A stretch of 28,508 bases of DNA from Rhodobacterales bacterium CG2_30_65_12 (GCA_001873585.1 MNZL01000166.1:1-28508), one strand, 5' to 3'; positions 15,540 through 24,162 are shown, counted from the first letter of the stretch. The notes: generated from the letters alone by a model not told the origin. Made by a program: numbers and translations.

Positions 15540-16844
15540 ATGCGCGGCCTGCTGGCTCTCGCCTTGATGACAACAACGGCCATGGCGGCCGACCTGCCCG
15601 AGCCAATCACCGACGCCGATTACATGGCGACCACGCCCGAAGCCGTCGCGCTTGGCCAGCTCCTGTTTTACGACCCAATCCTTTCGGGCTCGAAAACGGT
15701 GGCCTGTTCCACCTGCCACCACCCGCGCTTCGGCACGTCTGACGGGCTTTCGCTCGGGCTTGGCGATGGAGGGTCTGGCCTCGGACCTAAGCGCGTGGCG
15801 CTGCCAGAAAATCTGCCAGAGCAGCGGATTGGCCGCAACGCGCCGGCGTTGTTCAACCTTGGCGCCAAGGCGTTCACCCGGATGTTTCACGCCGGGCGGC
15901 TCGAGGCCGACCCAACCAAGCCCGGCGGCATCCGCACCCCGCTTGGGCAGGAGATGGTGGCAGGCTTCTCCGGCGTTCTCTCGGCGCAGGCAATGTTTCC
16001 GGTGCTCTCATCCGACGAGATGGCCGGGCATTACAGCGAAAACGAGATCGCTCAAGCCGTGCGGCTGGGCATGCTCACTGGCGAGGGCGGGGCGTGGGAT
16101 TTGATTGCCAGGCGGGTGGAGGCGGTGCCAGGCTACCGCGATATGTTTGATGCGGTGATCGGCGCGCGCGCGATTGATTTTACCGATATCTCGAACGCGA
16201 TCGCAGAGTTCATCGCCTGGGAATGGCGCTCGTTTGACAGCCCGTTTGATAAGCATTTGGCCGAAATTGAGCCGCTTTCCGGCCCGGCGCTGCACGGGAT
16301 GGAGCTGTTTTACGGCAAAGCGGGCTGCGCTGATTGCCACGCCGGCAAGTTCCAGTCCGATCAAGCTTTTCACGCCATTGCCATGCCGCAGATTGGCCCG
16401 GGCAAGGTGGAGCGGTTCGAGACAAACTCGCGCGATATCGGCCGGCTTCGGGTCACCGGCAACGCCGACGACATCTACCGTTTCCGCACGCCAACCTTGC
16501 GTAACGTGGCGCTCACGGGCCCCTACGGGCACGATGGCGCCTATGCCACGCTCGAGGCGGTGGTGCGCCATCACCTTGACCCGGTTCAGTCTCTAATCCA
16601 CTACGATATCGCCCAAGCGGTGCTGCCAGCCTTGGACGGTGCCGCACAGCGCGACACTGCGGTAATGTCTGACGCAAACGAAATCGCCGCGATTGCCGAG
16701 GCCAACGAACTTGCGCCAATGGCACTCAGCGATGCCGAGGTGAGCGCGATTCTCGCTTTCCTCGACAGTCTGACTGATCCGGTGGCAATTGCCGGGCGGC
16801 TGGGCATTCCTGATGAGGTGCCAAGCGGGCTTGCGGTCGAGTAG
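15540..16844 (+). CDS. di-haem cytochrome c peroxidase / MauG-like protein
   Basis: A 434-residue periplasmic protein with a Sec signal peptide (MRGLLALALMTTTAMA, cut before ADLP) and two haem c sites, CSTCHH (residues 56-60) and CADCHA (263-267). It has the bacterial peroxidase/MauG layout: LGQLLFYDPILSGSKTVACSTCH, GRNAPALFNLG, the RTPTLRNVALTGPYGHDGAYATLEAVVRHH segment before the second half's end, and a C-terminal LSDAEVSAILAFLDSLTDP. Members reduce hydrogen peroxide with electrons from small cytochromes, or oxidise protein residues as MauG does; which applies here is not clear. ATG 15540 is chosen because GAGGTGG lies just upstream and the signal peptide starts there. The in-frame ATG at 15393 would bury that signal behind 49 residues. 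Confidence 0.88.
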   Translation: MRGLLALALMTTTAMAADLPEPITDADYMATTPEAVALGQLLFYDPILSGSKTVACSTCHHPRFGTSDGLSLGLGDGGSGLGPKRVALPENLPEQRIGRNAPALFNLGAKAFTRMFHAGRLEADPTKPGGIRTPLGQEMVAGFSGVLSAQAMFPVLSSDEMAGHYSENEIAQAVRLGMLTGEGGAWDLIARRVEAVPGYRDMFDAVIGARAIDFTDISNAIAEFIAWEWRSFDSPFDKHLAEIEPLSGPALHGMELFYGKAGCADCHAGKFQSDQAFHAIAMPQIGPGKVERFETNSRDIGRLRVTGNADDIYRFRTPTLRNVALTGPYGHDGAYATLEAVVRHHLDPVQSLIHYDIAQAVLPALDGAAQRDTAVMSDANEIAAIAEANELAPMALSDAEVSAILAFLDSLTDPVAIAGRLGIPDEVPSGLAVE

Positions 16845-16855
16845 CTGCCGCCGGG

Positions 16856-16887
16856 CCGTCATAAAGCCGTTACATCCCGACCATAAA
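16856..16887 (+). promoter_or_regulatory. candidate Pho box and -10 in front of the GAPDH-arsJ operon
   Basis: CCGTCAT (16856-16862), AAAG spacer, then CCGTTAC (16867-16873) gives two heptamers with the 11-base period of PhoB sites. CCGTCATAAAGCCGTTACA agrees with the E. coli phoA site, as I recall it, at 14 of 19 positions, including TCATAAAG. CATAAA at 16882-16887 is a possible -10 at the right distance. No clear -35 is present, as expected of a PhoB-activated promoter. Confidence 0.55.
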
Positions 16888-16912
16888 CGAGGCGCGTGAC
16901 CGGGGAAATCTA

Positions 16913-17917
16913 ATGACACGCATCGCAATCAATGGTCTTGGCCGGATCGGCAAACTTGTTTTGCGCGCGTTGATCGACGATGGGTTCGACGTCGAGATCG
17001 TTCTGTTGAACGATCCTGTTGGAACAGCCGCCCAGCACGCGCATCTGTTTGAATTTGATACGGTGCACGGGCGCTGGAATGCGGAAATCGCCCACGACGA
17101 CGAAAGCGTGACGGTGAGTGGCGCGCGCATGGCGGTGTTCGGGGGGCACGAAATCGCAGCTCTGCCGCTGGCCAAACTCGGCGTGGAACTGGTGATCGAC
17201 TGCACCGGGGCATTTCGCACCGGCGCGGCGCTCGCCCCCTATTTTGCCTCTGGGGTGAAAAAAGTGGTGGTCTCCGCGCCGGTGAAAGAGCCAAACGCGG
17301 CCAATATCGTCTATGGTGTCAACCACGATACCTACGTCGGACAAGAAATAATCACCGCCGCCTCCTGCACTACCAACTGCCTCGCGCCGGTGGTGAAGGT
17401 GATCCACGAGGGGCTGGGCATCCGCCACGGGATGATCACCACGCTGCACGATGTGACCAACACCCAGACCATCGTCGACCGCCCGGCGAAAGACCTGCGC
17501 CGCGCCCGCTCGGCGCTGAATTCGCTCATTCCCACCACCACCGGCTCGGCCAAGGCGATCACGCAGATTTTTCCCGAACTCGAGGGCCGTCTCAATGGCC
17601 ATGCCGTGCGCGTGCCGCTGCTCAATGCTTCGCTCACCGATTGCGTGTTCGAGGTGCAGCGCGAAACGAGTGCGGACGAGGTGAATGCGCTGCTGGAAGC
17701 TGCCGCGAACGGGCCGCTCAAGGGTATCCTCGGCTACGAGACTCGCCCGCTGGTATCGGCCGACTACGTGAACGACAGCCGCTCCTCGATCGTCGACGCG
17801 CCGTCAACCATGGTAACGGATGGCACGCAGGTGAAAATCTACGCCTGGTATGATAACGAATGGGGCTATGCCTGCCGACTTGCCGACGTGGCCCGCATGG
17901 TGATGGCTTCGATCTGA
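16913..17917 (+). CDS. ArsJ-associated glyceraldehyde-3-phosphate dehydrogenase
   Basis: A 334-residue type I GAPDH. The NAD-binding start is RIAINGLGRIGKLVLRAL, the catalytic Cys152 lies in AASCTTNCLAP, His179 in TTLHDVTNTQ, and the C-terminal YDNEWGYACRLADV is kept. It differs from glycolytic GAPDH: the usual NDPF.D..YM region reads NDPVGTAAQHAHLFEFDTVHGRW, and the usual HKDLRRGRAA reads PAKDLRRARSALNSLIPTTTG. These differences are typical of copies paired with ArsJ. In that pathway the enzyme uses arsenate in place of phosphate to make 1-arseno-3-phosphoglycerate, which ArsJ then exports. It is the first gene of the pair and stops 26 bases before arsJ. Confidence 0.92.
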   Translation: MTRIAINGLGRIGKLVLRALIDDGFDVEIVLLNDPVGTAAQHAHLFEFDTVHGRWNAEIAHDDESVTVSGARMAVFGGHEIAALPLAKLGVELVIDCTGAFRTGAALAPYFASGVKKVVVSAPVKEPNAANIVYGVNHDTYVGQEIITAASCTTNCLAPVVKVIHEGLGIRHGMITTLHDVTNTQTIVDRPAKDLRRARSALNSLIPTTTGSAKAITQIFPELEGRLNGHAVRVPLLNASLTDCVFEVQRETSADEVNALLEAAANGPLKGILGYETRPLVSADYVNDSRSSIVDAPSTMVTDGTQVKIYAWYDNEWGYACRLADVARMVMASI

Positions 17918-17943
17918 CGCCCGGCACGCAGAGAGACACGCCA

Positions 17944-19182
17944 ATGACCAGCACAGCGCGCCCCGAAGGCCTGTCTGCCTACATTGCCGTCACGGCGGCC
18001 TATTGGGCTTTCATGCTCACCGACGGCGCCCTGCGGATGTTGGTGCTCCTGCACTTTCACGAACTCGGGTTTTCGCCGATCACGCTTGCCTGGCTGTTTC
18101 TGCTCTACGAGTTTGCGGGCATCGTCACCAACCTCTCTGCGGGCTGGATCGCCGCGCGGTATGGGCTGACGACCACGCTTTATGTGGGTCTAACCTTGCA
18201 GATTGTTGCCCTTTTTGCCCTTTCGCGGCTTTCGGCAGACTGGGCGATGGCGCTCTCGGTGCCGTTCGTGATGGTGGTGCAGGGGCTTTCCGGGGTGGCA
18301 AAAGACCTTGCCAAGATGTCGTCCAAATCGGCGGTGAAACTGCTTGCGCCGCAGGGCAACGGCGGGCTGTTCCGTTGGGTCGCCGTGCTCACCGGGTCAA
18401 AGAACGCGGTAAAGGGATTGGGCTTCTTTCTTGGTGCGGCGCTGCTTGGTCTGGCCGGGTTTCAGGCCTCGGTGCTCGGCATGGCGCTGATCCTCGGTGT
18501 GATCCTTGCAGGCGTCGTCTTGTTCATGCCGCCGGGGCTGCCGAAAGGCTCGAAGTCGGCCAAATTCGCCCATGTCTTCGCCACCGATACCCGGGTGAAC
18601 CGGCTCTCGGTCGCGCGCCTCTTTCTGTTCGGCGCGCGCGATACCTGGTTCGTGGTGGGCATTCCTATCTACTTTCAGGCGGTGCTGTCCGATGGCACAC
18701 CGGAGGGGGCCAAGCGCGCATTTTTCTTCGTCGGCGCCTTCATGGCGCTGTGGATCATCGCCTATGGTGTGGTGCAGGCGCTTGCGCCAAAGCTGCTTGG
18801 CGGCGCGCGGCGCTCAACGGATGATATCACCCGGCTCGCCGTGGTCTGGGTTGGGGCTCTCGCGCTGATTCCCGCCGCGCTGGCAGCGGCCGTGTGGATC
18901 GGCGGGCCGTGGCTGACGCCGGTGTTGGTGCTCGGGCTGCTCGTCTTCGGCTTTGTGTTCGCGGTCAATTCATCGGTTCATTCCTACCTGATTCTCGCCT
19001 TCACCGGCGCGGAACGGGTGACGATGGACGTGGGCTTCTATTACATGTCTAACGCTGCTGGGCGATTGGTCGGCACCCTGCTTTCGGGGCTCTCTTACCA
19101 GATCGGCGGGCTGACGCTTTGCCTTGCCATGGCGGCAGCGATGGCCGGTGCGAGCTTTCTTGCGGCGCGTCGGCTCGCCTGA
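17944..19182 (+). CDS. arsJ: ArsJ organoarsenical efflux MFS transporter
   Basis: A 412-residue major facilitator protein with about 12 hydrophobic segments and the ArsJ-specific start AYIAVTAAYWAFMLTDGALRMLVLLHFHELGFSP. A further characteristic stretch, GLSGVAKDLAKMSSKSAVK, follows the fourth membrane segment. Family knowledge: ArsJ expels 1-arseno-3-phosphoglycerate, which breaks down outside to arsenate, giving net arsenate removal without reduction. ATG 17944 is preferred; the upstream in-frame start at 17860 overlaps the GAPDH gene. The pair lacks a neighbouring arsR, so control is probably from elsewhere, possibly PhoB. A bidirectional terminator follows. Confidence 0.93.
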   Translation: MTSTARPEGLSAYIAVTAAYWAFMLTDGALRMLVLLHFHELGFSPITLAWLFLLYEFAGIVTNLSAGWIAARYGLTTTLYVGLTLQIVALFALSRLSADWAMALSVPFVMVVQGLSGVAKDLAKMSSKSAVKLLAPQGNGGLFRWVAVLTGSKNAVKGLGFFLGAALLGLAGFQASVLGMALILGVILAGVVLFMPPGLPKGSKSAKFAHVFATDTRVNRLSVARLFLFGARDTWFVVGIPIYFQAVLSDGTPEGAKRAFFFVGAFMALWIIAYGVVQALAPKLLGGARRSTDDITRLAVVWVGALALIPAALAAAVWIGGPWLTPVLVLGLLVFGFVFAVNSSVHSYLILAFTGAERVTMDVGFYYMSNAAGRLVGTLLSGLSYQIGGLTLCLAMAAAMAGASFLAARRLA

Positions 19183-19193
19183 GTCGGCAAAAA

Positions 19194-19230
19194 GGCCGGC
19201 GCGAAGTTGCCCCCCGCGCCGACCCTTTCT
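19194..19230. terminator. bidirectional terminator between arsJ and the TRAP operon
   Basis: Stem GGCCGGCGCG (19194-19203) pairs with CGCGCCGACC (19215-19224), ten pairs with one G-T, and an 11-base loop. The plus strand continues with CTTTCTATTT. On the minus strand the stem is followed by TTTTT (the A run at 19189-19193). It serves the two convergent operons. Confidence 0.85.
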
Positions 19231-19243
19231 ATTTCCCGCCAGC

Positions 19244-21883
19244 TCAGAAGTTCAGCGAGATATCTCGGTGATTGGCCGTGCAAGAGGCCATGGCCAGCGC
19301 CTGTTCGCGGCTCAATCGCTCCTGCACCCGGATGCCGAGCGTGCCCCGGATCACGCTCAGATAGGCCTCGAGCCCAGGCACAAGCGCGGCGGCTTCAGCG
19401 CGCCATTGGTTCTGCGCTGCGTATGCGTCGAGCGCCTCCTGGTAAAGCTCCAGTGCCTCGTCACGTTTGCCTTTGTCGAGTGCGCGGCGGGCCTTGGAGA
19501 GCGGCGATTTTACGTCGCCAGCGCCTGCGATTTCGGCAACGACATCTTCGAGCGCCTTGATCTGGTCGACGGCTTCATCGCCTTCACCGGTCTCAAACAC
19601 GGGGTGGATCGCGGCCAGCGGGGTTTGCAGCGCGGCGTAAGCCTCGTTTGCCTTGAGCACCGCCAGCGTCTCGGCCGGCGCCTCCCACGACGTATCGGCG
19701 GCGCGGCGATAGGCGTTGCGCGCCTTGTCCTCGGCTTCGGTGAGCGCCGCGAAAGTGCCATGCGTTTCAACCCATTCCGCCGGGATCTCTGCTTCAAGTG
19801 CGGCGATCTCCGCCTCTTTGGTTGCAAGCTGGGCGGCAAAGCTGTCGCGCGCGGCTTCGTCTTGTGACCGGTCCATTGAAGTCTGGAAGCGATCAGCCTC
19901 AGCCTGGAGTGCGCGGATCTGCTTTTCGATGAAACGAACCTTGATCAGATACAGGCGATACGCCGGTGCGGCAGCCTCGACGGCAGTTGCCCTGGTGGCG
20001 ACGTTTTCAAGCTCGGCGATAGCCGTTTCAGCCGCGGCGATCGCCTTCGTCACGCCTTTCGCATGGTCTTTCGGCAGCGCCGAGAGATCGAGCATCTTGG
20101 TCGCTTCGATCGCATCTTTCACCTCGGAGGATTCAGCCAGTTTTGCAGTAACGAAATCTTCAAGGCACATTTGCAGCTTGGGGTTACGCGGCGGTGGGCT
20201 CGTCTCCGAGAGAAAGCTCACCCGGTTGGGCAGATAGTTCACCAGCGGCGGGTAGGAGCCGACGATGAACAACGCCAGGATCTGCAGGAGGATGAAGGGG
20301 ATCACCCCTTTGTAAATCTGGATCGTGCGCACGATTGCCGGAGCAACGCCGCGCAGGTAGAACAGCGCGAAGCCGAACGGCGGGGTCAGGAAACTTGTCT
20401 GGATGTTGAGCCCGATCATCACGCCAAGCCAGACGGCGGTGACGTTGGCACCCGGATTGGCCAGCAAGATCGGGGCTACGATTGGCACGACCACAACGGC
20501 AATCTCGATGAAATCGAGGAAGAAGCCGAGGATGAAGATCACCGCCATGACGATGATGAACTGGGTCCAGAATCCGCCCGGGAGCGAGATCAGGAAATTG
20601 CGCACGAGGTCTTCGCCGCCGAAGGCCCGAAACGACGCGGTGAGCATGGCCGCGCCAAGCAGGATGATAAACACCAGCGAGGAGGTCTTGGCTGTTTCCA
20701 GCATCACCTGTTGCAGCGTGTTGTTGATCCGAAGCGCGCGGATGCCCGACCAGAAGAGTGAGAGAAGAAGAAGCAGGGTGCCGGCCACGCCGAGGGCAAT
20801 GCCCAGCTTATCGGCGGATGTATCCATCGCCTTCACATTCATCTGGAAATTGCCGAGCGCAAAAGCGATTATGGCAAGCCCGGCGATTGCGGTGATCGCT
20901 GGCCAGTAGAGGCCCTGCGCCCCTTTGTCGGGCAGGCGATAACCCGACATGATCAGCGCACCTGCCGCACCGATGGCACCAGCTTGGTTGACCGTGGCGA
21001 TGCCGGCGATGATCGACCCGAGCACGAGGAAGATCAGCGCGAGCGGCGGCACCAGGGTGATGAACACGCTGCGCCAGAATGCGGCGTCAAACTTGCCCTC
21101 ATGCGGCACCGCCGGAGCCGACTTCGGCCGCAGGATCGCAAAGACGAGGATATACAGCATGTAAAGCGCGACCAGAACCAGGCCGGGAATGAAGGCCCCG
21201 AGAAACATCTCGCCAGCCGAGGTGCCGGCCACATCGAAGATCGACGGCATCGAAAGCTCGCCAGTCGCCTCCTTGTAGAGCGCCTTGCGCATGGTCGAGG
21301 CCTGGTCGGCGGCGGAGGCGAGCTGGTCGGCAAGAATGATCAGCACGATCGAGGGCGGGATGATCTGCCCCAGCGTTCCGCTGGCAGCGATGGTGCCGGT
21401 GGCCAGTGGCGTCGAGTATTTGTTACGCAGCATCGACGGCAGCGAGATCAGGCCCATCGCCACCACGGTGGCACCAACGATGCCGGTGGTTGCCGCCAGC
21501 AACGCGCCGACGAAGACGACCGAAATGCCAAGACCCCCGGGCACCGGACCGAACAGCTGCGCCATGGTAAACAGCAGATCTTCCGCGATTTTAGAGCGCT
21601 GCAGCATGATGCCCATGAAAATGAACAAGGGAATGGCAATGAGCGTATCCCGCTCCACCTCCCAATAGACCCCGCGCAGGTTTGTCACCCCCGCGCTCAG
21701 CCATTGCTGCGGCCCGCCGGAATGAAAGAATGCATCGGTGCTGCCGGCGAAGATCCAGCCCGCACCAGCGGCGATACCGATGGTAAGGATCGCCGAGCCC
21801 GGCAGCGCAAACGCCACCGGAAATCCGGAGCCCAAGGCGCTCGCCATGATGATGATGAGCAGGACGAGAAAGAAAAGTTCCAT
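19244..21883 (-). CDS. TRAP transporter large permease (DctM) with long C-terminal helical extension
   Basis: An 879-residue protein, about twice the usual 430-residue DctM. Residues 1 to about 580 are the membrane domain: many hydrophobic segments, IPLFIFMGIMLQRSKIAEDL, GALLAATTGIVGATVVAMG, GTIAASGTLGQIIPPSIVLIILAD, and a second half with FFLDFIEIAVVVVPIVAP and QTSFLTPPFGFALFYLRG. The membrane half is itself longer than usual. From about residue 590 the chain is soluble and Ala/Glu/Lys-rich, with coiled-coil-like heptads and a TPR-like DEALELYQEALDAYAAQ near the end. The ATG at 21883 has GAGGTGAG upstream. It is the third gene of dctP-dctQ-dctM and forms the transport channel for the substrate bound by DctP. 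Confidence 0.9.
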   Translation of the reverse strand: MELFFLVLLIIIMASALGSGFPVAFALPGSAILTIGIAAGAGWIFAGSTDAFFHSGGPQQWLSAGVTNLRGVYWEVERDTLIAIPLFIFMGIMLQRSKIAEDLLFTMAQLFGPVPGGLGISVVFVGALLAATTGIVGATVVAMGLISLPSMLRNKYSTPLATGTIAASGTLGQIIPPSIVLIILADQLASAADQASTMRKALYKEATGELSMPSIFDVAGTSAGEMFLGAFIPGLVLVALYMLYILVFAILRPKSAPAVPHEGKFDAAFWRSVFITLVPPLALIFLVLGSIIAGIATVNQAGAIGAAGALIMSGYRLPDKGAQGLYWPAITAIAGLAIIAFALGNFQMNVKAMDTSADKLGIALGVAGTLLLLLSLFWSGIRALRINNTLQQVMLETAKTSSLVFIILLGAAMLTASFRAFGGEDLVRNFLISLPGGFWTQFIIVMAVIFILGFFLDFIEIAVVVVPIVAPILLANPGANVTAVWLGVMIGLNIQTSFLTPPFGFALFYLRGVAPAIVRTIQIYKGVIPFILLQILALFIVGSYPPLVNYLPNRVSFLSETSPPPRNPKLQMCLEDFVTAKLAESSEVKDAIEATKMLDLSALPKDHAKGVTKAIAAAETAIAELENVATRATAVEAAAPAYRLYLIKVRFIEKQIRALQAEADRFQTSMDRSQDEAARDSFAAQLATKEAEIAALEAEIPAEWVETHGTFAALTEAEDKARNAYRRAADTSWEAPAETLAVLKANEAYAALQTPLAAIHPVFETGEGDEAVDQIKALEDVVAEIAGAGDVKSPLSKARRALDKGKRDEALELYQEALDAYAAQNQWRAEAAALVPGLEAYLSVIRGTLGIRVQERLSREQALAMASCTANHRDISLNF

Positions 21884-21894
21884 GTCAGCTCACC

Positions 21895-22890
21895 TCAATG
21901 TGCTGCGGAGTGGCCGGGATCGCGGTGCCCGGGTTCACCCCGCTTGTCGGCGACCGCATCGAAAAAATAGCTGACGAACTGGATCAGCATGGTGATGGCG
22001 AACAGGCTGATGAAGGCCGCCATCTGGTATTTTACATACATCCCGAACGGGCCCGCCTGACTGATCTCGAAGTTTTTCACCGGGGCGTTCACGATCGACT
22101 GTGGGCCGTTGAAGGAGATCGCAAGGATCACCCAGGCGGTGGTCATGCCAAGCAGGATCGTGCCTTGGGCGTTGAGATAGCCCCGCGTGGTGCGGCCAAG
22201 CCCGGCATAGAGGATATCGACCCGCACATGACCTTCGTCATAAAGCGTGTAGGCGGAGGCAAACAGAAAGAGCGCGGCATACCAGTAGCGCACCAGATCG
22301 CCCATCAACGCCTGTTCGTAGGAAAACACAAAACGCGAGATCACGATCAGAAGTTCGGCACCGACGATCAGCAGCGCCAGCCACATGAAGCCGAGGGTTC
22401 GGGTGAAGCCGGCGATCACGAAACTGGCGACGATCAGCGGCACATGCACCCAAGGGCCAATCCAGGCGGCGCGGGTGAAATTGTGCACCGCCGCCTCGCC
22501 AAACAGCCAAGAAAGGTTTTCAGACCGCAGGAAGGCAATCGAGGCATCGGCGACACCGACCAGGAAAACCGACCAGAACAATGCGCGGACCAGATAGACG
22601 TTGAAGCTGTGCACCAGGTGCGCATCCCAGCGCAGCGAGCGGCTCTTGCTGGCGAACACGAGAGCTACGGCGCACGCAATGGCAACAGCATAGACCGCCA
22701 ATTGCGCCCAAGCGGCGGCGGCCGCCTCGGTGCCGAAGCCGCGCAGACCGGGAAAATCCCACCAGACGACCAGAATGTTGTTAACCAGAAAGCCGACCAA
22801 GATCATCAGGATCGACCATCCAAAAACCCGCGCGATGATCGCGGGCCTGCCGTGACGCGGAATTTCGATTGTCGCGCTGTCGCTTGCCAT
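21895..22890 (-). CDS. TRAP transporter small permease (DctQ), oversized
   Basis: This 331-residue membrane protein is placed as DctQ by position between dctP and dctM and by the C-terminal half, where ALMGDLVRYWYAALFLFASAYTLYDEGHVRVDILYAGL fits the DctQ core (usual length 160-200 residues). The first half has about four further hydrophobic segments (IARVFGWSILMILVGFLVNNILVVWW, AQLAVYAVAIACAVALVF and others), so the protein is close to twice the usual size. The C-terminus is short and charged. The gene ends 11 bases before the dctM ATG. Its function in TRAP systems is to scaffold the large permease; the role of the extra half is unknown. Confidence 0.85.
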   Translation of the reverse strand: MASDSATIEIPRHGRPAIIARVFGWSILMILVGFLVNNILVVWWDFPGLRGFGTEAAAAAWAQLAVYAVAIACAVALVFASKSRSLRWDAHLVHSFNVYLVRALFWSVFLVGVADASIAFLRSENLSWLFGEAAVHNFTRAAWIGPWVHVPLIVASFVIAGFTRTLGFMWLALLIVGAELLIVISRFVFSYEQALMGDLVRYWYAALFLFASAYTLYDEGHVRVDILYAGLGRTTRGYLNAQGTILLGMTTAWVILAISFNGPQSIVNAPVKNFEISQAGPFGMYVKYQMAAFISLFAITMLIQFVSYFFDAVADKRGEPGHRDPGHSAAH

Positions 22891-22940
22891 TAGCGCCCCC
22901 TGAATGGTGGTCAGAACAAACGGGCCGGTGGGCCGGTTCG

Positions 22941-22967
22941 AAAAAGGACGGGGCCGAGGCCCCGCCC
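22941..22967 (-). terminator. terminator-like hairpin between dctP and dctQ
   Basis: On the minus strand the stem GGGCGGGGCC / GGCCCCGTCC with a two-base TC centre is followed by TTTTT (22945-22941). It lies 30 bases after the dctP stop and 51 bases before the dctQ start, so it should end part of the transcripts and give more binding protein than permease. Confidence 0.8.
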
Positions 22968-22997
22968 TTGGAGTTCAGGCCGTAACCATGATTTCCC

Positions 22998-24083
22998 TCA
23001 GAGGCCGAGGATCCGGTTACGTTGATTCAGGAATTGGCCTTCAAACAAAGAAATGCCGCGGCCGATTTCGCGCATCTTCGCTTGCACCGCGTCGTTCACT
23101 TCGGCGGCGAGCGCATCATAAGAGGCGGTTTCGGCAAATACCTCTTCGGCCGCTTCCCCCATGCCATCCCAGACGTCTTCGTTGAATGACCGCACCTGCA
23201 CCCCGTGCTCTTCTTCAAGCTTCTTGAGGTATTCGCCGTTCAGCGCCATCGACTCGAAGTAGGAGTTGGCGTTTTCTTCCAGCGCGGCAGCGGTGATAAT
23301 CGCTCGCTCCGAATTGGAAAGCCCCGACCACCATGACTTGTTCGAGGTGAGCGAGAGCTGCGCGCCCGGCTCGTGCATGCCGCCGGTGTAATAATATTTC
23401 GCGGCCTCATAGAACTTCATGAAGTAGTCGTTGTAGGGGCCAACCCACTCGGTGGCGTCGATGGTACCCGACACGAGGTTTTCGTAGATCTGGCCACCCG
23501 GGAGCGACACGGTCGAGGCACCAAGCTTGGCGAGCACCTGGCCGCCGAGGCCGGGAATACGCATCTTGAGGCCCTTGAAGTCGTCGACCGACTCGATCTC
23601 TTTGTTAAACCAGCCGCCGGCCTGGGTGCCGGTGTTGCCGGCCGGCAGGCCCTTGAGGCCAAACTGGTCCTGCACCTTGTCCCACAGTGCCATGCCGCCG
23701 CCGTAGAGGCACCAGGCGTTGATCTCGGCGAAGCTCATGCCAAACGGCACGGCGGTGAAATAGGCCAGCGCCGGGTGTTTGCCGGTCCAGTAGTAGTCGG
23801 CACCGATGTAGGCCTGGCTGTTGCCGGAGGCGACTTCGTCAAACACGTCGAGCGCACCCACACGCTCGCCCGCGGCGAAGTATTCTGTCTGGATTGCGCC
23901 TTCCGAAAGCTCGGTGATGCGCGAGGCAAGGCGCTGTGCCGAAACACCAAGGCCGGGGAAATCCCGCGGCCATGTTGACACGATGGTCATGGTCTTGGTG
24001 TGGCTCGCGGCCACTGCCGGTGCAGCCAGTGCGGTCGCGGCGGTGCCGAGCGCGGCACCAGTCAGAAACTTACGACGCTCCAT
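22998..24083 (-). CDS. TRAP transporter substrate-binding protein (DctP; TakP/FcbT1-like)
   Basis: A 361-residue periplasmic binding protein. The N-terminus MERRKFLTGAALGTAATALAAPAVAA has a twin-arginine RRxFL motif, so export by Tat is likely. The mature part reads STWPRDFPGLGVSAQRLA, AGERVGALDVFDEVASGNSQAYIGADYYW, GNTGTQAGGWFNKEI, KMRIPGLGGQVLAKLG and EWVGPYNDYF. These match the mannitol/chloroaromatic (TakP, FcbT1) branch of DctP, in which the Arg of KMRIPG and the Trp of EWVG contact a carboxylate. A 2-oxo acid or hydroxy acid ligand is the most likely choice. The ATG at 24083 follows GGAGGAG. It is the promoter-proximal gene of dctPQM. Confidence 0.93.
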   Translation of the reverse strand: MERRKFLTGAALGTAATALAAPAVAASHTKTMTIVSTWPRDFPGLGVSAQRLASRITELSEGAIQTEYFAAGERVGALDVFDEVASGNSQAYIGADYYWTGKHPALAYFTAVPFGMSFAEINAWCLYGGGMALWDKVQDQFGLKGLPAGNTGTQAGGWFNKEIESVDDFKGLKMRIPGLGGQVLAKLGASTVSLPGGQIYENLVSGTIDATEWVGPYNDYFMKFYEAAKYYYTGGMHEPGAQLSLTSNKSWWSGLSNSERAIITAAALEENANSYFESMALNGEYLKKLEEEHGVQVRSFNEDVWDGMGEAAEEVFAETASYDALAAEVNDAVQAKMREIGRGISLFEGQFLNQRNRILGL

Positions 24084-24162
24084 TAAGAACTCCTCCTCCG
24101 AGTTGTCATGTCTTTTTCTTTTCCCGGTATGGCACTGTGTCGCGGGCCGGGTTGGTGGGGTC

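Noticed and set aside
14055..15890. 611-codon open frame on the minus strand opposite xylA and the peroxidase
   Set aside because: It is a shadow of the xylA frame, which carries all xylose isomerase motifs.
16913..17917. Glycolytic gapA as the identity of this GAPDH
   Set aside because: The NDPVGTAA and RPAKDLRRARSALNSL segments and the arsJ gene 26 bases downstream fit the arsenate-linked copy better.
20984..22893. Two long plus-strand frames (20984-21970 and 21898-22893) across the TRAP permeases
   Set aside because: Both are highly polar, low-complexity translations complementary to hydrophobic membrane segments; the minus-strand frames are real DctM and DctQ.
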